Source: Shimia sp040370365
GTDB lineage: Bacteria > Pseudomonadota > Alphaproteobacteria > Rhodobacterales > Rhodobacteraceae
DNA: 64,000 bases
Assembly (NCBI RefSeq): GCF_040370365.1
Contig: NZ_BAABWQ010000003.1
Coordinates: 682,001 to 746,000 of the forward strand
Direction: 5' to 3'
Below, one piece after another: positions 1 through 7,633 of the stretch. Every line of letters starts with the position of its first letter. Position 1 is the stretch's first letter. The position numbers were made by a program, and so were the translations under genes. Under the pieces are notes generated by a model that saw only the letters and a list, made by a program, of their open reading frames with translations, ran no database searches and had not been told where the DNA came from.

Positions 1-1619
1 GCATGATGGATGCGCTCAAGCGTATGAAGCCGACCTGTATTGAGGACATCGTGGCACTTGTGGCGCTCTATCGCCCAGGCCCGATGGAGAACATCCCAAC
101 CTATTGTGAGGTGAAAAACGGCCTCAAAGAAATTCAATCCGTGCACCCGCTGATCGACCATATCCTTGAGGAAACCCAAGGCATCATCGTCTATCAGGAA
201 CAGGTAATGCAGATCGCACAGGTCATGGCCGGCTACTCGCTTGGTGGGGCCGACCTGTTGCGTCGCGCGATGGGTAAGAAGATCAAAGAGGCGATGGACG
301 CCGAGCGCCCCAAATTTGAAAAGGGCGCAGCCGAAAACGGTGTGCCAGCCAAGAAAGCCAGTGAGGTGTTTGACCTTCTGGAGAAATTTGCCAACTACGG
401 CTTTAACAAATCTCACGCCGCGGCCTATGCGGTGGTCAGCTATCAAACCGGCTGGCTGAAGGCCAACCACCCTGTGGAGTTTATGGCCGGGGTGATGAAC
501 TGTGATATTCACCTCACCGACAAGCTGGCGATCTATTTTGAGGAAGTGAAAAAGGCGCTGAAGCTGCCGTATGTGCCGCCCTGTGTGAACCGCTCTGATG
601 CGACGTTCAAAGTTGTGGATGGCGCGTTGGTTTACGCGTTGGGCGCGCTGAAAAACGTCGGATTGGAGGCGATGCGCCTGATAACCGATGGACGCAAAGT
701 GGATGGCGCCGACAAACCTTTTGCCACGTTGTTTGACATGGCCCGCCGCGTGGATTTGAAACGTGTGGGCAAACGTCCACTGGAAATGCTGGCGCGCTCA
801 GGGGCGTTTGACCAACTTGATGGCAACCGTCGCCGGGTGATGGAGAGTCTGGATGGCTTGGTGAATTACTCTGCGGCGATCCACGATCAAAAGAGTTCCA
901 ACCAAGTGTCGTTGTTTGGTGAGGCGGGGGACGATTTGCCAGAGCCGCGCCTGTCACCTGCGGGCGACTGGCTTCAGGCAGAACGACTTGATGAAGAGGC
1001 CAAGGCAATTGGCTTTTTCTTGTCGGGCCACCCGCTGGAAGACTACATGGCGCCGCTGAAACGCAAAGGCGTTCTGACGCTGGACGAGCTGACCGACAAA
1101 GCGCGCGGCGGGCCGTGCATCGCCAAGCTGGCCGGACGGGTGTCAGGCCGGCAAGAACGCAAATCTGCGCGCGGCAACCGCTTTGCCTTTGCCCAGCTCT
1201 CAGATCCGACCGGCGCTTATGAGGTGACCATTTTCTCAGACACATTGGAGAAATGCCGCGAGCATCTGGAAACAGGCTCCAAAGTTGTGGTGACCGTGAA
1301 AGCAGAGATGGAAAGTGACCAGCTTAAGCTTTTGGCACAAAGCATGACCCCGGTGGACACGATTGTGGCAGATGCGGGTGTCTCCGGTCTGAAAATCTAT
1401 GTGGATGACGCACGCGCGGTGGGGCTGGTGGCCAATATTCTGGAAGGCGCCAAAGAGAGCATGCAGAAGATGCCCAAAGGCCCGGTGATGTTCTGCCTCA
1501 CCAATATGGAACTGCCCGGTGAGGTCGAGATTGACGCAGGCGCAGGCTTCCCAGTGAATCCCCAGATCAAGAGCGCGTTGAAGTCGGTTGAAGGTGTGAT
1601 GGCGGTCGAAGAGGTCTAA
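1..1619 (+). CDS. dnaE: DNA polymerase III subunit alpha, C-terminal part (5' end outside window)
   Basis: Catalytic subunit of the replicative DNA polymerase. The frame is open from the first base, and the first methionines (GMMDALKRMKPT-like context) lie inside the protein, so the gene continues left of the window. The visible 538 residues cover the end of the polymerase domain (motif ALYRPGPM near the start and FNKSHAAAYAVVSYQTGWLK around residue 135), a helix-hairpin-helix region, then the OB-fold (GRVSGRQERKSARGNRFAF, about residue 380) and the C-terminal domain. It ends with TAA at 1617-1619. A strong GC-rich hairpin follows at once. No second replication gene is adjacent. Confidence 0.97.
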   Translation, partial: MMDALKRMKPTCIEDIVALVALYRPGPMENIPTYCEVKNGLKEIQSVHPLIDHILEETQGIIVYQEQVMQIAQVMAGYSLGGADLLRRAMGKKIKEAMDAERPKFEKGAAENGVPAKKASEVFDLLEKFANYGFNKSHAAAYAVVSYQTGWLKANHPVEFMAGVMNCDIHLTDKLAIYFEEVKKALKLPYVPPCVNRSDATFKVVDGALVYALGALKNVGLEAMRLITDGRKVDGADKPFATLFDMARRVDLKRVGKRPLEMLARSGAFDQLDGNRRRVMESLDGLVNYSAAIHDQKSSNQVSLFGEAGDDLPEPRLSPAGDWLQAERLDEEAKAIGFFLSGHPLEDYMAPLKRKGVLTLDELTDKARGGPCIAKLAGRVSGRQERKSARGNRFAFAQLSDPTGAYEVTIFSDTLEKCREHLETGSKVVVTVKAEMESDQLKLLAQSMTPVDTIVADAGVSGLKIYVDDARAVGLVANILEGAKESMQKMPKGPVMFCLTNMELPGEVEIDAGAGFPVNPQIKSALKSVEGVMAVEEV

Positions 1620-1620
1620 C

Positions 1621-1650
1621 GACCCGGCGGGGCTCTCCCGCCACCGGGTC
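1621..1650 (+). terminator. GC-rich hairpin directly after dnaE
   Basis: GACCC-GGCGGG-loop-CCCGCC-ACC-GGGTC forms an 11-bp stem with one small bulge, two bases after the dnaE stop codon. There is no T-run behind it, so it may act as a weak or factor-assisted terminator or as an mRNA 3' end stabiliser. Confidence 0.5.
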
Positions 1651-1985
1651 GGGCGCAGCGCAGCTGCTTGACCGGTGTTGGGCATGGCTCAGCACAGCTG
1701 AGCCTGAGGGCGCTGCCCGCACCTGCGCCTCTAGCTTTCAGGGCCATACCCGAGATATTTGGCGCCAGTCGGCAAGGACACGCAACGGTCGGTGCGTTTA
1801 CACCTGAGACGCGGTCGACATAGCGCACCTCCGTAAAACAGTCGCAATACCGACGTGATACCGACACCAAGATCGAGGGTTAATCTGCCCAAATGAACGC
1901 AACGGCATCAGGTTCGCTCTGCGGTTTTGACGCCGCGTCGAGCGTGACTTTGGGTGTACTTTACGTTTTGGTCAACCTGAAATGA
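1651..1985. other. Intergenic region dnaE-fadH (no firm gene; holds one copy of a 40-bp repeat)
   Basis: With the dnaE hairpin and the fadH ribosome-binding region, the gap between the two genes is 388 bp. No conserved protein is recognisable. On the minus strand there is a 36-codon frame (ATG at 1908-1906, stop at 1800-1798) that overlaps the 40-bp element described separately. A minus-strand 84-codon frame beginning with TTG at 1870 is GC-rich and looks like chance. The fadH promoter should lie in the right-hand part, but I see no clear -35/-10 pair. Confidence 0.5.
1825..1864 (-). repeat. 40-bp intergenic element, copy A
   Basis: On the minus strand this reads TCGGTATCACGTCGGTATTG, then CGACTGTTTTACGGAGGTGC. 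The same 40 bases occur at 51359-51398 on the plus strand with a single A/G difference. The element begins with two imperfect 11-bp units (TCGGTATCACG, TCGGTATTGCG) and ends in a Shine-Dalgarno-like GGAGGTG. In this copy an ATG follows seven bases after the GGAGG (ATGTCGACC..., seven codons to TAA). The frame reading RYHVGIATVLRRC through the element is open here for 36 codons. Function unknown. Confidence 0.8.
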
Positions 1986-2009
1986 GGAGGCACCATTGGA
2001 GGCACCTAT
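1986..2009 (+). promoter_or_regulatory. Tandemly duplicated ribosome-binding site of fadH
   Basis: The 12-bp unit GGAGGCACCATT (1986-1997) is followed at once by GGAGGCACCTAT (1998-2009). Each copy carries a GGAGG Shine-Dalgarno. The first would serve a TTG codon at 1996, the second the ATG at 2008. The two starts are in the same frame, four codons apart. Confidence 0.7.
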
Positions 2010-4035
2010 GACCAATTATCCGCACATGTTGGCCCCGCTTGATTTGGGTTTCACCACACTGAAGAACCGTGTCCTGATGGGCTCGATGCACACAGGCCTT
2101 GAGGAGACCAAGGACTGGAACCGTGTCGCCGAGTTCTACGGCGAACGCGCCCGTGGTGGTGTGGCTTTGATCGTGACCGGCGGCATGGCACCAAGCCGGG
2201 AGGGCGGTGTTTTTCCAGGCGCAGCAGGGCTGTTTTCCGACGATGATATCGCCAACCACAAGGTGGTCACAGACCGCGTTCACGAAGGTGGTGGCAAGAT
2301 CGCAATGCAAATTTTGCACGCCGGTCGTTACGCCTATGGACCAGAATGTGTCTCAGCCTCTGCGATCAAATCCCCGATCTCGCCATTTCCACCAAAGGAA
2401 TTGGATGAAGAGGGAATTGAGAAACAAATTCAAGACTTTGTAACAGCCACTGTTCGAGCGCGCGAAGCCGGATATGACGGTGTGGAGATCATGGGCAGCG
2501 AGGGGTATTTCCTCAACCAGTTCATCGTCACCCACACCAACAAGCGCACCGACCGTTGGGGCGGATCGTATGAAAACCGCATCCGTTTGCCGATCGAGGT
2601 GGTGCGCCGATGTCGCGAGGCAGTGGGCGAAGACTTCATCATCATCTATCGTTTGTCGATGATCGATCTGGTGCCCAATGGTTCCACCCACGACGAGGTG
2701 GTACAGCTTGCACAAGCCGTTGAAAAAGCAGGCGCAACCATCATCAACACCGGCATCGGCTGGCATGAAGCGCGCATCCCGACCATCGCCACTTCGGTGC
2801 CCCGCCGTGCTTTTGCCTGGGTCACCAAAAAGCTCATGGGCAAGGTCAGCATCCCTGTGATCACCTCCAACCGCATCAACACACCGGGCGTGGCCGAAGA
2901 GGTGCTGGCGGAAGGCTGCGCGGATATGATTTCCATGGCGCGGCCGTTTCTTGCGGACGCGGATTTTGTGGCAAAAGCAGCTGACGGCAAAGGCGATCAG
3001 ATCGCCCCATGCATTGGATGTAATCAGGCCTGCCTGGATCATACATTCGGTGGGAAACTCACGTCTTGTCTTGTGAATCCAAGAGCTTGCCACGAAACGG
3101 AGTTGCCAATCCTTGCAACAAAAGATGTGAAATCCATCGCTGTGGTGGGCGCAGGTCCGGCTGGTCTTGCGGCAGCAATGACCGCTGCACAGCGCGGCCA
3201 CAAAGTCACATTGATTGACCGTGCATCGCAACTTGGCGGACAGTTGAATGTGGCCAAACAGATCCCTGGCAAGGAAGAATTCTGGGGGTTGGTGGATTGG
3301 TATAAAGTAATGATCGATGATCTCGGCATCAACGTGAAACTCAGTACCGAAGCCACTGTAGACATCCTCAGTGGCTATGATGACGTCATCATAGCCACTG
3401 GCATTATGCCGCGCGATCCAGGCATTCCAGGACAAGATCGGCCTGAGGTACTCAGCTATCTCGACGTGCTGCGCGACAAGAAACCAGTAGGTCAGAAAGT
3501 TGCTGTCATAGGCGCTGGAGGAATTGGGTTTGATGTTTCCGAGTTCCTGGTTCACGAAGGTGACAGCCTGACTGAGAACCTGCCAGAATGGATGCAGGAA
3601 TGGGGCGTGAGCGACCCTTCCGTGCACCGCGGTGGGCTAGCGCCTGACGGGCCACAACCACACGCCCCCGCCCGTCAAGTGACGCTGATGCAACGCAAAG
3701 CCAAGGCACTTGGCAAGGGGCTTGGCAAAACCACTGGATGGATTCACCGCGCGGCGCTCAAGATGAAAAATGTCGAGATGTTAGGCGGCGTAAACTATGA
3801 GAAAATCGATGACGATGGGCTGCACATCTCCTTTGGAGAGGCGCGCGAAAATCCACGGGTGATCGCAGTCGACAACATTGTGATCTGCGCAGGCCAGTTG
3901 CCAAATCGGAGCTTAGCAGACTCCCTGGAAACAGAAGGTGTCACTTGCCACGTAATCGGCGGTGCAGATGTCGCAGCTGAACTGGACGCAAAGCGCGCGA
4001 TCAACCAGGGCACCCGGCTGGCAGCCTCGCTTTAA
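2008..4035 (+). CDS. fadH: NADPH-dependent 2,4-dienoyl-CoA reductase
   Basis: Auxiliary enzyme of beta-oxidation that reduces 2,4-dienoyl-CoA from unsaturated fatty acids, using FMN, FAD and one 4Fe-4S cluster. The 675-residue length fits the family. The N-terminal half is an old-yellow-enzyme TIM barrel (start APLDLGFTTLKNRVLMGSMH). The cluster motif C-x2-C-x3-C-x11-C (CIGCNQAC...TSCLVNP) is at about residues 335-354. It is followed by the FAD site VVGAGPAGLAAA (about 380) and the NADPH site VIGAGGIGFD (about 500). The start was placed at the ATG with GGAGG seven bases upstream; an in-frame TTG twelve bases earlier has its own GGAGG. Related trimethylamine-dehydrogenase-like flavoproteins are the alternative, but the cluster region reads like FadH. 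It stands alone on this strand. Confidence 0.93.
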   Translation: MTNYPHMLAPLDLGFTTLKNRVLMGSMHTGLEETKDWNRVAEFYGERARGGVALIVTGGMAPSREGGVFPGAAGLFSDDDIANHKVVTDRVHEGGGKIAMQILHAGRYAYGPECVSASAIKSPISPFPPKELDEEGIEKQIQDFVTATVRAREAGYDGVEIMGSEGYFLNQFIVTHTNKRTDRWGGSYENRIRLPIEVVRRCREAVGEDFIIIYRLSMIDLVPNGSTHDEVVQLAQAVEKAGATIINTGIGWHEARIPTIATSVPRRAFAWVTKKLMGKVSIPVITSNRINTPGVAEEVLAEGCADMISMARPFLADADFVAKAADGKGDQIAPCIGCNQACLDHTFGGKLTSCLVNPRACHETELPILATKDVKSIAVVGAGPAGLAAAMTAAQRGHKVTLIDRASQLGGQLNVAKQIPGKEEFWGLVDWYKVMIDDLGINVKLSTEATVDILSGYDDVIIATGIMPRDPGIPGQDRPEVLSYLDVLRDKKPVGQKVAVIGAGGIGFDVSEFLVHEGDSLTENLPEWMQEWGVSDPSVHRGGLAPDGPQPHAPARQVTLMQRKAKALGKGLGKTTGWIHRAALKMKNVEMLGGVNYEKIDDDGLHISFGEARENPRVIAVDNIVICAGQLPNRSLADSLETEGVTCHVIGGADVAAELDAKRAINQGTRLAASL

Positions 4036-4054
4036 GCCGACACCACATCACAAT

Positions 4055-4080
4055 GAGAGTAGCGCGAAAGCGCTCCTCTC
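4055..4080 (+). terminator. Stem-loop after fadH with GAAA tetraloop
   Basis: GAGAG-t-AGCGC-GAAA-GCGCT-c-CTCTC: a 10-bp stem with one mismatch, closed by a GNRA-type tetraloop, 20 bases after the fadH stop. No T-run follows, so termination efficiency is uncertain. Confidence 0.5.
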
Positions 4081-4087
4081 TGACATG

Positions 4088-4115
4088 AAAAAAGGCCCGA
4101 CAAAACTGCCGGGCC
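4088..4115 (-). terminator. Intrinsic terminator of the LysR gene
   Basis: On the minus strand a GGCCCG...CGGGCC stem is followed by TTTTTT. It lies about 50 bases behind the stop codon of the LysR-type gene, in the convergent gap with fadH. Confidence 0.8.
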
Positions 4116-4162
4116 AAAGTTGCTTTCAGGGAAAGCCAGGGAAAATTAGGGAACGTTTTGAT

Positions 4163-5068
4163 TTACCAAGCGGTTGGACCTTTGTCGGCAAAAGCATGCA
4201 CCAAGAAGTCGATGAACGCGCGCACCTTGGGTTGCGTGAACCGACCGGGCGGATACACCGCATAGATGCCTTGGGTTTCAACTGGAAGATCAGGGATCGC
4301 CTCTTGCACCAAACCCTGATCCAACGCGTCTGCATAAAGAAAGCTCGGTAGATACGCGATTCCCAGCCCAGCTTGCGCCGCATTCAGCAAAGATTGTCCA
4401 TCGTTCACAGACAACCAGCCCGCGGTACGCACCTGACGTTTTTCACCCGACGGTGCGGTCAACTTCCAAACGGCCCCGTTGGATTGGCTGGAATAGTGCA
4501 GAAGTTTGTGGTGGTTCAGGTCGTCAATCTTTTCGGGGCGACCATATTTCTCAAAGTAAGCAGGCGAGGCGATCATCCGCTTTGTGGTTTCCGTTAACTT
4601 GCGCGCCCGCAGGGTGCTGTCTTCGAGCTCCCCAATGCGAATGGCCATATCGAAACCTTCGGAGATCAACTCCACATAACGATTGTTCAACACCATGTTC
4701 ACTGTAATATCTGGGAATTCGCTAAGGAACTCACCTAAGACCGGTGACAGGTGGTTGACACCAAAATCCGTGGCCACCGAGATACGCAACAATCCTGAGG
4801 GTGCCGATTGCATGGACGTGACAAGCGCATCTGCTTCTCCAGCATCATTGAGCACGCGGCGAGCACGATCGTAATAGGCGAGGCCAATCTCTGTTGGCGA
4901 CACACGTCGTGTTGTTCGGTTCAACAAACGTGCGCCAAGGCGCGCCTCAAGAGAGGACACATGTTTGGAAACGGCGGATTTTGAGATGCCCATTTTCTTG
5001 GCTGCATCTGTAAATCCACCCTGATCCACCACGGTGGCAAATGCTTCCATTTCGGTCAGGCGGTCCAT
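4163..5068 (-). CDS. LysR-family transcriptional regulator
   Basis: DNA-binding regulator of 301 residues. The N-terminal winged helix (MDRLTEMEAFATVVDQGGFT..., recognition region GISKSAVSKHVSSLE at about residues 28-42) is followed by a periplasmic-binding-protein-like effector domain (LLRISVATDFGVNHLSP onward). It belongs to the large CrgA/DsdC-like branch of LysR proteins. The start was taken at 5068 because AGAGGA precedes it at normal spacing; an upstream in-frame start at 5101 has no such signal. No divergent target gene lies directly next to it: the ArsR gene upstream is on the same strand, so the target and inducer are unknown. Confidence 0.9.
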   Translation of the reverse strand: MDRLTEMEAFATVVDQGGFTDAAKKMGISKSAVSKHVSSLEARLGARLLNRTTRRVSPTEIGLAYYDRARRVLNDAGEADALVTSMQSAPSGLLRISVATDFGVNHLSPVLGEFLSEFPDITVNMVLNNRYVELISEGFDMAIRIGELEDSTLRARKLTETTKRMIASPAYFEKYGRPEKIDDLNHHKLLHYSSQSNGAVWKLTAPSGEKRQVRTAGWLSVNDGQSLLNAAQAGLGIAYLPSFLYADALDQGLVQEAIPDLPVETQGIYAVYPPGRFTQPKVRAFIDFLVHAFADKGPTAW

Positions 5069-5216
5069 TTTATCGTCCTCTAGTTTCTTCCTTGGACACA
5101 ATAAATGACGGTGAAATCAGGCAGGATAAGGGCAGAGGCCGGACAATATCGGGGTTTTGCTTAGATCGTTTTCGGTGTGGAAACAGGGAAACGGTGGGTT
5201 TCCACCCGAGCTTCAG

Positions 5217-5894
5217 TTAGCCAAAGAGCTTTGAAAACTTGCGTTCACCTGAGGCCGTGAACTCAACAATGCGGGAGTCAGAAACGCGACACGCCCAGCC
5301 GCTCTCCAAAAAATGAGAGAGCAACGCACGGCCCAACTTTCCGGCCAAATGTGATTTGCGTTCAGACCAATCCAAGCACTCACGGCACATCGGGGCACGC
5401 GACTTTGGCAAGGTCGAAACGTCTAAATTCATTGCTGCGAGAAACCACCTCCCCTCTTCGGTGAGGCTTAGTGTGCCATCGTTTTTCATCAAGAACCCAC
5501 CCGCAGTCATAGATTGATACATCTGCACGCCCATATCACCAGCCAAGTGATTGTAGCACACACGTGCTTTGCGCAGCGCCACCTCTTTGGGTCCGGTTCT
5601 TGTGCGCAAGTGACCAACATGCGCCGCAAATCCCATGAGCGTTTCGAGCACCATGGCCACTTCATCATCAGCAAGTGTATAGTATTTATGCCGCCCAGAT
5701 TTCCGTGACACGATCAATTTGCCCGCTTCCAATCGCGACAGATGTGACGAAACCGTTTGCGGCATAACACCCGCCTCATTGGCCAGCTCCGTCGCGGTCA
5801 ACGCCTTGCCGCTCATTAAGGCTGTTAGAACATTGGCGCGCGCCGGGTCGCCAATCAAAGACGCAATACGTGCTATATCAGGGCCGGATTTCAT
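5217..5894 (-). CDS. ArsR-family (winged helix) transcriptional regulator
   Basis: Repressor-type protein of 225 residues, roughly twice the minimal ArsR length. An ArsR HTH occupies residues 5-80 (IASLIGDPARANVLTALMSG, ATELANEAGVMPQTVSSHLS, wing RKSGRHKYYTL). A C-terminal alpha/beta region of unknown role contains a CREC motif (MCRECLDW, about residue 168) that could bind a ligand or metal; this is inference. It is divergent from the NIPSNAP-ABM operon, 72 bases from its start codon, and is therefore the likely regulator of that operon and of itself. A short inverted repeat (CTTCG-N8-CGAAG, 5896-5913) lies immediately upstream of its own start. Confidence 0.88.
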   Translation of the reverse strand: MKSGPDIARIASLIGDPARANVLTALMSGKALTATELANEAGVMPQTVSSHLSRLEAGKLIVSRKSGRHKYYTLADDEVAMVLETLMGFAAHVGHLRTRTGPKEVALRKARVCYNHLAGDMGVQMYQSMTAGGFLMKNDGTLSLTEEGRWFLAAMNLDVSTLPKSRAPMCRECLDWSERKSHLAGKLGRALLSHFLESGWACRVSDSRIVEFTASGERKFSKLFG

Positions 5895-5895
5895 A

Positions 5896-5913
5896 CTTCG
5901 ACCATGACCGAAG
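5896..5913. promoter_or_regulatory. Inverted repeat in the ArsR / NIPSNAP divergent promoter region
   Basis: CTTCG-accatgac-CGAAG lies two bases upstream of the ArsR start codon, inside the 72-bp divergent region. Position and symmetry fit an operator; it is short, so chance is possible. Confidence 0.3.
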
Positions 5914-5939
5914 CATTACACACAGACAACCCGCTATGT

Positions 5940-5962
5940 GTCTCCTCGTTACCGAAGGAGAC
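5940..5962 (+). promoter_or_regulatory. Hairpin that buries the Shine-Dalgarno of the NIPSNAP gene
   Basis: GTCTCC (5940-5945) pairs with GGAGAC (5957-5962) and TCG (5946-5948) with CGA (5953-5955), leaving A5956 bulged and a TTAC loop. The Shine-Dalgarno AAGGAGA (5955-5961) is almost wholly inside the stem, four bases before the ATG at 5967. Such an arrangement normally lowers translation until the stem is opened by heat, protein or another RNA. Confidence 0.6.
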
Positions 5963-5966
5963 CAAT

Positions 5967-6290
5967 ATGCTGACATGCATCATCCAATATCGAATTGACC
6001 CAACCAAGAAATCACAGTTCGAGCAGTACGCACGAAACTGGGGGCAAGCCATTCCCCGCTGCGGAGCGGATTTGGTCGGCTATTTTGCCCCTCACGAAGG
6101 CTCCACATGCTTGGCGTATGGGATCTACAACGTCAAAAGCCTAGCCGACTACGAAAATTACCGAGCGCGTTTGGCCCAAGACCCACTTGGTCGGCAAAAC
6201 TATGAGTTTGCTCAAAGCGAGAAGTTTCTACTGCGAGAGGAACGGTCTTGGCTCAAACTGGCTTCAGCCCCACATGGCGATTTATCATGA
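5967..6290 (+). CDS. NIPSNAP-family protein
   Basis: Small dimeric alpha-beta barrel (ferredoxin-like) protein of 107 residues. The NIPSNAP fold is visible in the start MLTCIIQYRIDPTKKSQFEQ, the central YFAPHEGSTCLAYGIYNVKS and the ADYENYRARLAQDP segment. The biochemical role of bacterial NIPSNAP proteins is not established. The start was chosen for the AAGGAGA at 5955-5961; a longer frame from 5904 overlaps the ArsR promoter. The stop overlaps the next start (ATGA, 6287-6290), so the two genes are translationally coupled. Confidence 0.88.
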   Translation: MLTCIIQYRIDPTKKSQFEQYARNWGQAIPRCGADLVGYFAPHEGSTCLAYGIYNVKSLADYENYRARLAQDPLGRQNYEFAQSEKFLLREERSWLKLASAPHGDLS

Positions 6291-6643
6291 TTGCGGTGAT
6301 TTTTGAAGTCGAACTCAAAGAGGGCATGCGCGAAGCGTATCTGTCAGTTGCCGCGTCCCTGATCTCTACTTTAAGCGAAATCGAAGGTTTCATTTCGGTC
6401 GAGAGATTTCAAAGCGTCACACAGCCAGACAAGCTGGTGTCTCTGTCGTTCTTCTTGTCGGAAGATGCTGTGATGCAATGGCGACAGTCTGCTGATCACC
6501 GATTTGCGCAACAGCAAGGGCGGCGTGCTATTTTCTCAGACTATAGGCTTCGCGTCGCAAATGTGTCGCGTGACTATGGGCTCACTGAGCGCTCAGAGGC
6601 ACCGGATGACAGTGCGTCCTTTCACGAAGATCCCAAGACATAA
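6287..6643 (+). CDS. Antibiotic biosynthesis monooxygenase (ABM) domain protein
   Basis: Protein of 118 residues with the ABM/dimeric alpha-beta barrel fold: MIAVIFEVELKEGMREAYLS at the N-terminus, EIEGFISVERFQS in the middle, then LVSLSFFLSEDAVMQWRQS and the typical HRFAQQQGRR helix. Family members include heme-degrading and quinol-forming monooxygenases and YgiN-like proteins; the residues here do not decide between them. Coupled to the NIPSNAP gene by an ATGA overlap. Having two proteins of the same fold in one operon suggests they could act together, for instance as a mixed barrel. The last 20 residues are acidic and probably disordered. Confidence 0.85.
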   Translation: MIAVIFEVELKEGMREAYLSVAASLISTLSEIEGFISVERFQSVTQPDKLVSLSFFLSEDAVMQWRQSADHRFAQQQGRRAIFSDYRLRVANVSRDYGLTERSEAPDDSASFHEDPKT

Positions 6644-6667
6644 ACAAAAGACTGACCAAGCTTCTGG

Positions 6668-7486
6668 TCAGTCACCCAGCTTAGCGTGAACTTCATCTAG
6701 GTCGATTTCACCAATCGGCATTTTGTTTCCCGGGTTTTCAAAATCATATTTGAAAAGGTGAAAATCCCGTTTGTAAATTTCATAAACAAGGTGCATCGAG
6801 AGATCATCAAAGTAGTCTTCAACCGGATGCGCCCGTTTGGGACCATGTCCTTCAGATTCATTGAACCGTGGAATTTTTGCAAGATCGATAGCATGTGGCG
6901 TCTCGACACTGTCGAGCACTTGCTGCATCCCGTCGTTGAACTGCTCTGTCCAAAAGATCTTGTCGTAGGAGCCACCATTCACAATGAACGTAGATACATG
7001 GCCCGACATCGCAGACCAGTGAATATCCGGGTCCATGGGGCGGCGCCAACGAATGGTATCACGCGTGAACAATAAGAATCGGCGAAAACTTTGAATTTGG
7101 TCAAACTCTTGTTTGCCATCATCGCCTCCAACTTCGATCCCATATTTTTGGATCAGCATGGGCACCAAGTTGCCGCGGTAACGTTTTCCATTACGCTGAA
7201 TCCCGCAAATTTTGTCGAAGAACGATGAGAGAATGCGAGTGTAGGGATTGCGCACGCAGGTAAATGCATAAGAGCTGTGCTCCCGTACATTGTCAGTGAT
7301 GGGCTGATGACTTTCTTCCAGCGCCCACTTGTGCATGCCACCTTTGGCGTCGTGTATATCCCCATCATAGAAAGTCCCATGATCCGAATAAAACATGATC
7401 TGCCCAATGGTCGAACATGCGCATTTCGGGACAACCCGATAAACAACGCTTTCGCTCTCGGTCATCCAAGTGCCGGGAAAACCCAT
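6668..7486 (-). CDS. Sulfotransferase family 2 protein
   Basis: Predicted PAPS-dependent carbohydrate sulfotransferase of 272 residues. The 5'-phosphosulfate loop is VPKCACSTIGQIM (about residues 20-32, the PK-ACSTI pattern of the HNK-1/chondroitin family). The 3'-phosphate site is CVRNPYTRILSSFFDK (about residues 76-91). No signal peptide or membrane segment is visible, so it acts in the cytoplasm or on lipid-linked precursors. GGAGG eleven bases upstream supports the ATG at 7486. It is divergent from the Branch-type glycosyltransferase at 7634. Both probably work on the same surface glycan; this is inference from position and enzyme type. The region is visibly richer in A+T than the genes on either side. 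Confidence 0.85.
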   Translation of the reverse strand: MGFPGTWMTESESVVYRVVPKCACSTIGQIMFYSDHGTFYDGDIHDAKGGMHKWALEESHQPITDNVREHSSYAFTCVRNPYTRILSSFFDKICGIQRNGKRYRGNLVPMLIQKYGIEVGGDDGKQEFDQIQSFRRFLLFTRDTIRWRRPMDPDIHWSAMSGHVSTFIVNGGSYDKIFWTEQFNDGMQQVLDSVETPHAIDLAKIPRFNESEGHGPKRAHPVEDYFDDLSMHLVYEIYKRDFHLFKYDFENPGNKMPIGEIDLDEVHAKLGD

Positions 7487-7633
7487 AGTCTGCCTCCATC
7501 GCCGCCGCGACTAGCTCATTTGCCACGATCTAAATGCGTATCAAAAAAATCCAAACAAAGCCTGTTTATTCAACGCACTTTCATCTTTAAATGGATAATG
7601 ACACAACGTCAAAGTGGGGAATGAAGAAGCTAG

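Noticed and set aside
607..1245. 212-codon open frame antisense to dnaE
   Set aside because: Low-complexity, Arg/Pro/Ser-rich shadow translation; dnaE is certain.
1616..1870. 84-codon minus-strand frame (TTG start) downstream of dnaE
   Set aside because: Needs a TTG start without ribosome-binding site, is Arg/Pro/Cys-rich and crosses the terminator-like hairpin.
2353..3627. 424-codon open frame antisense to fadH
   Set aside because: It mirrors the fadH codon pattern, has no family motif or ribosome-binding site, and fadH on the other strand is unmistakable.
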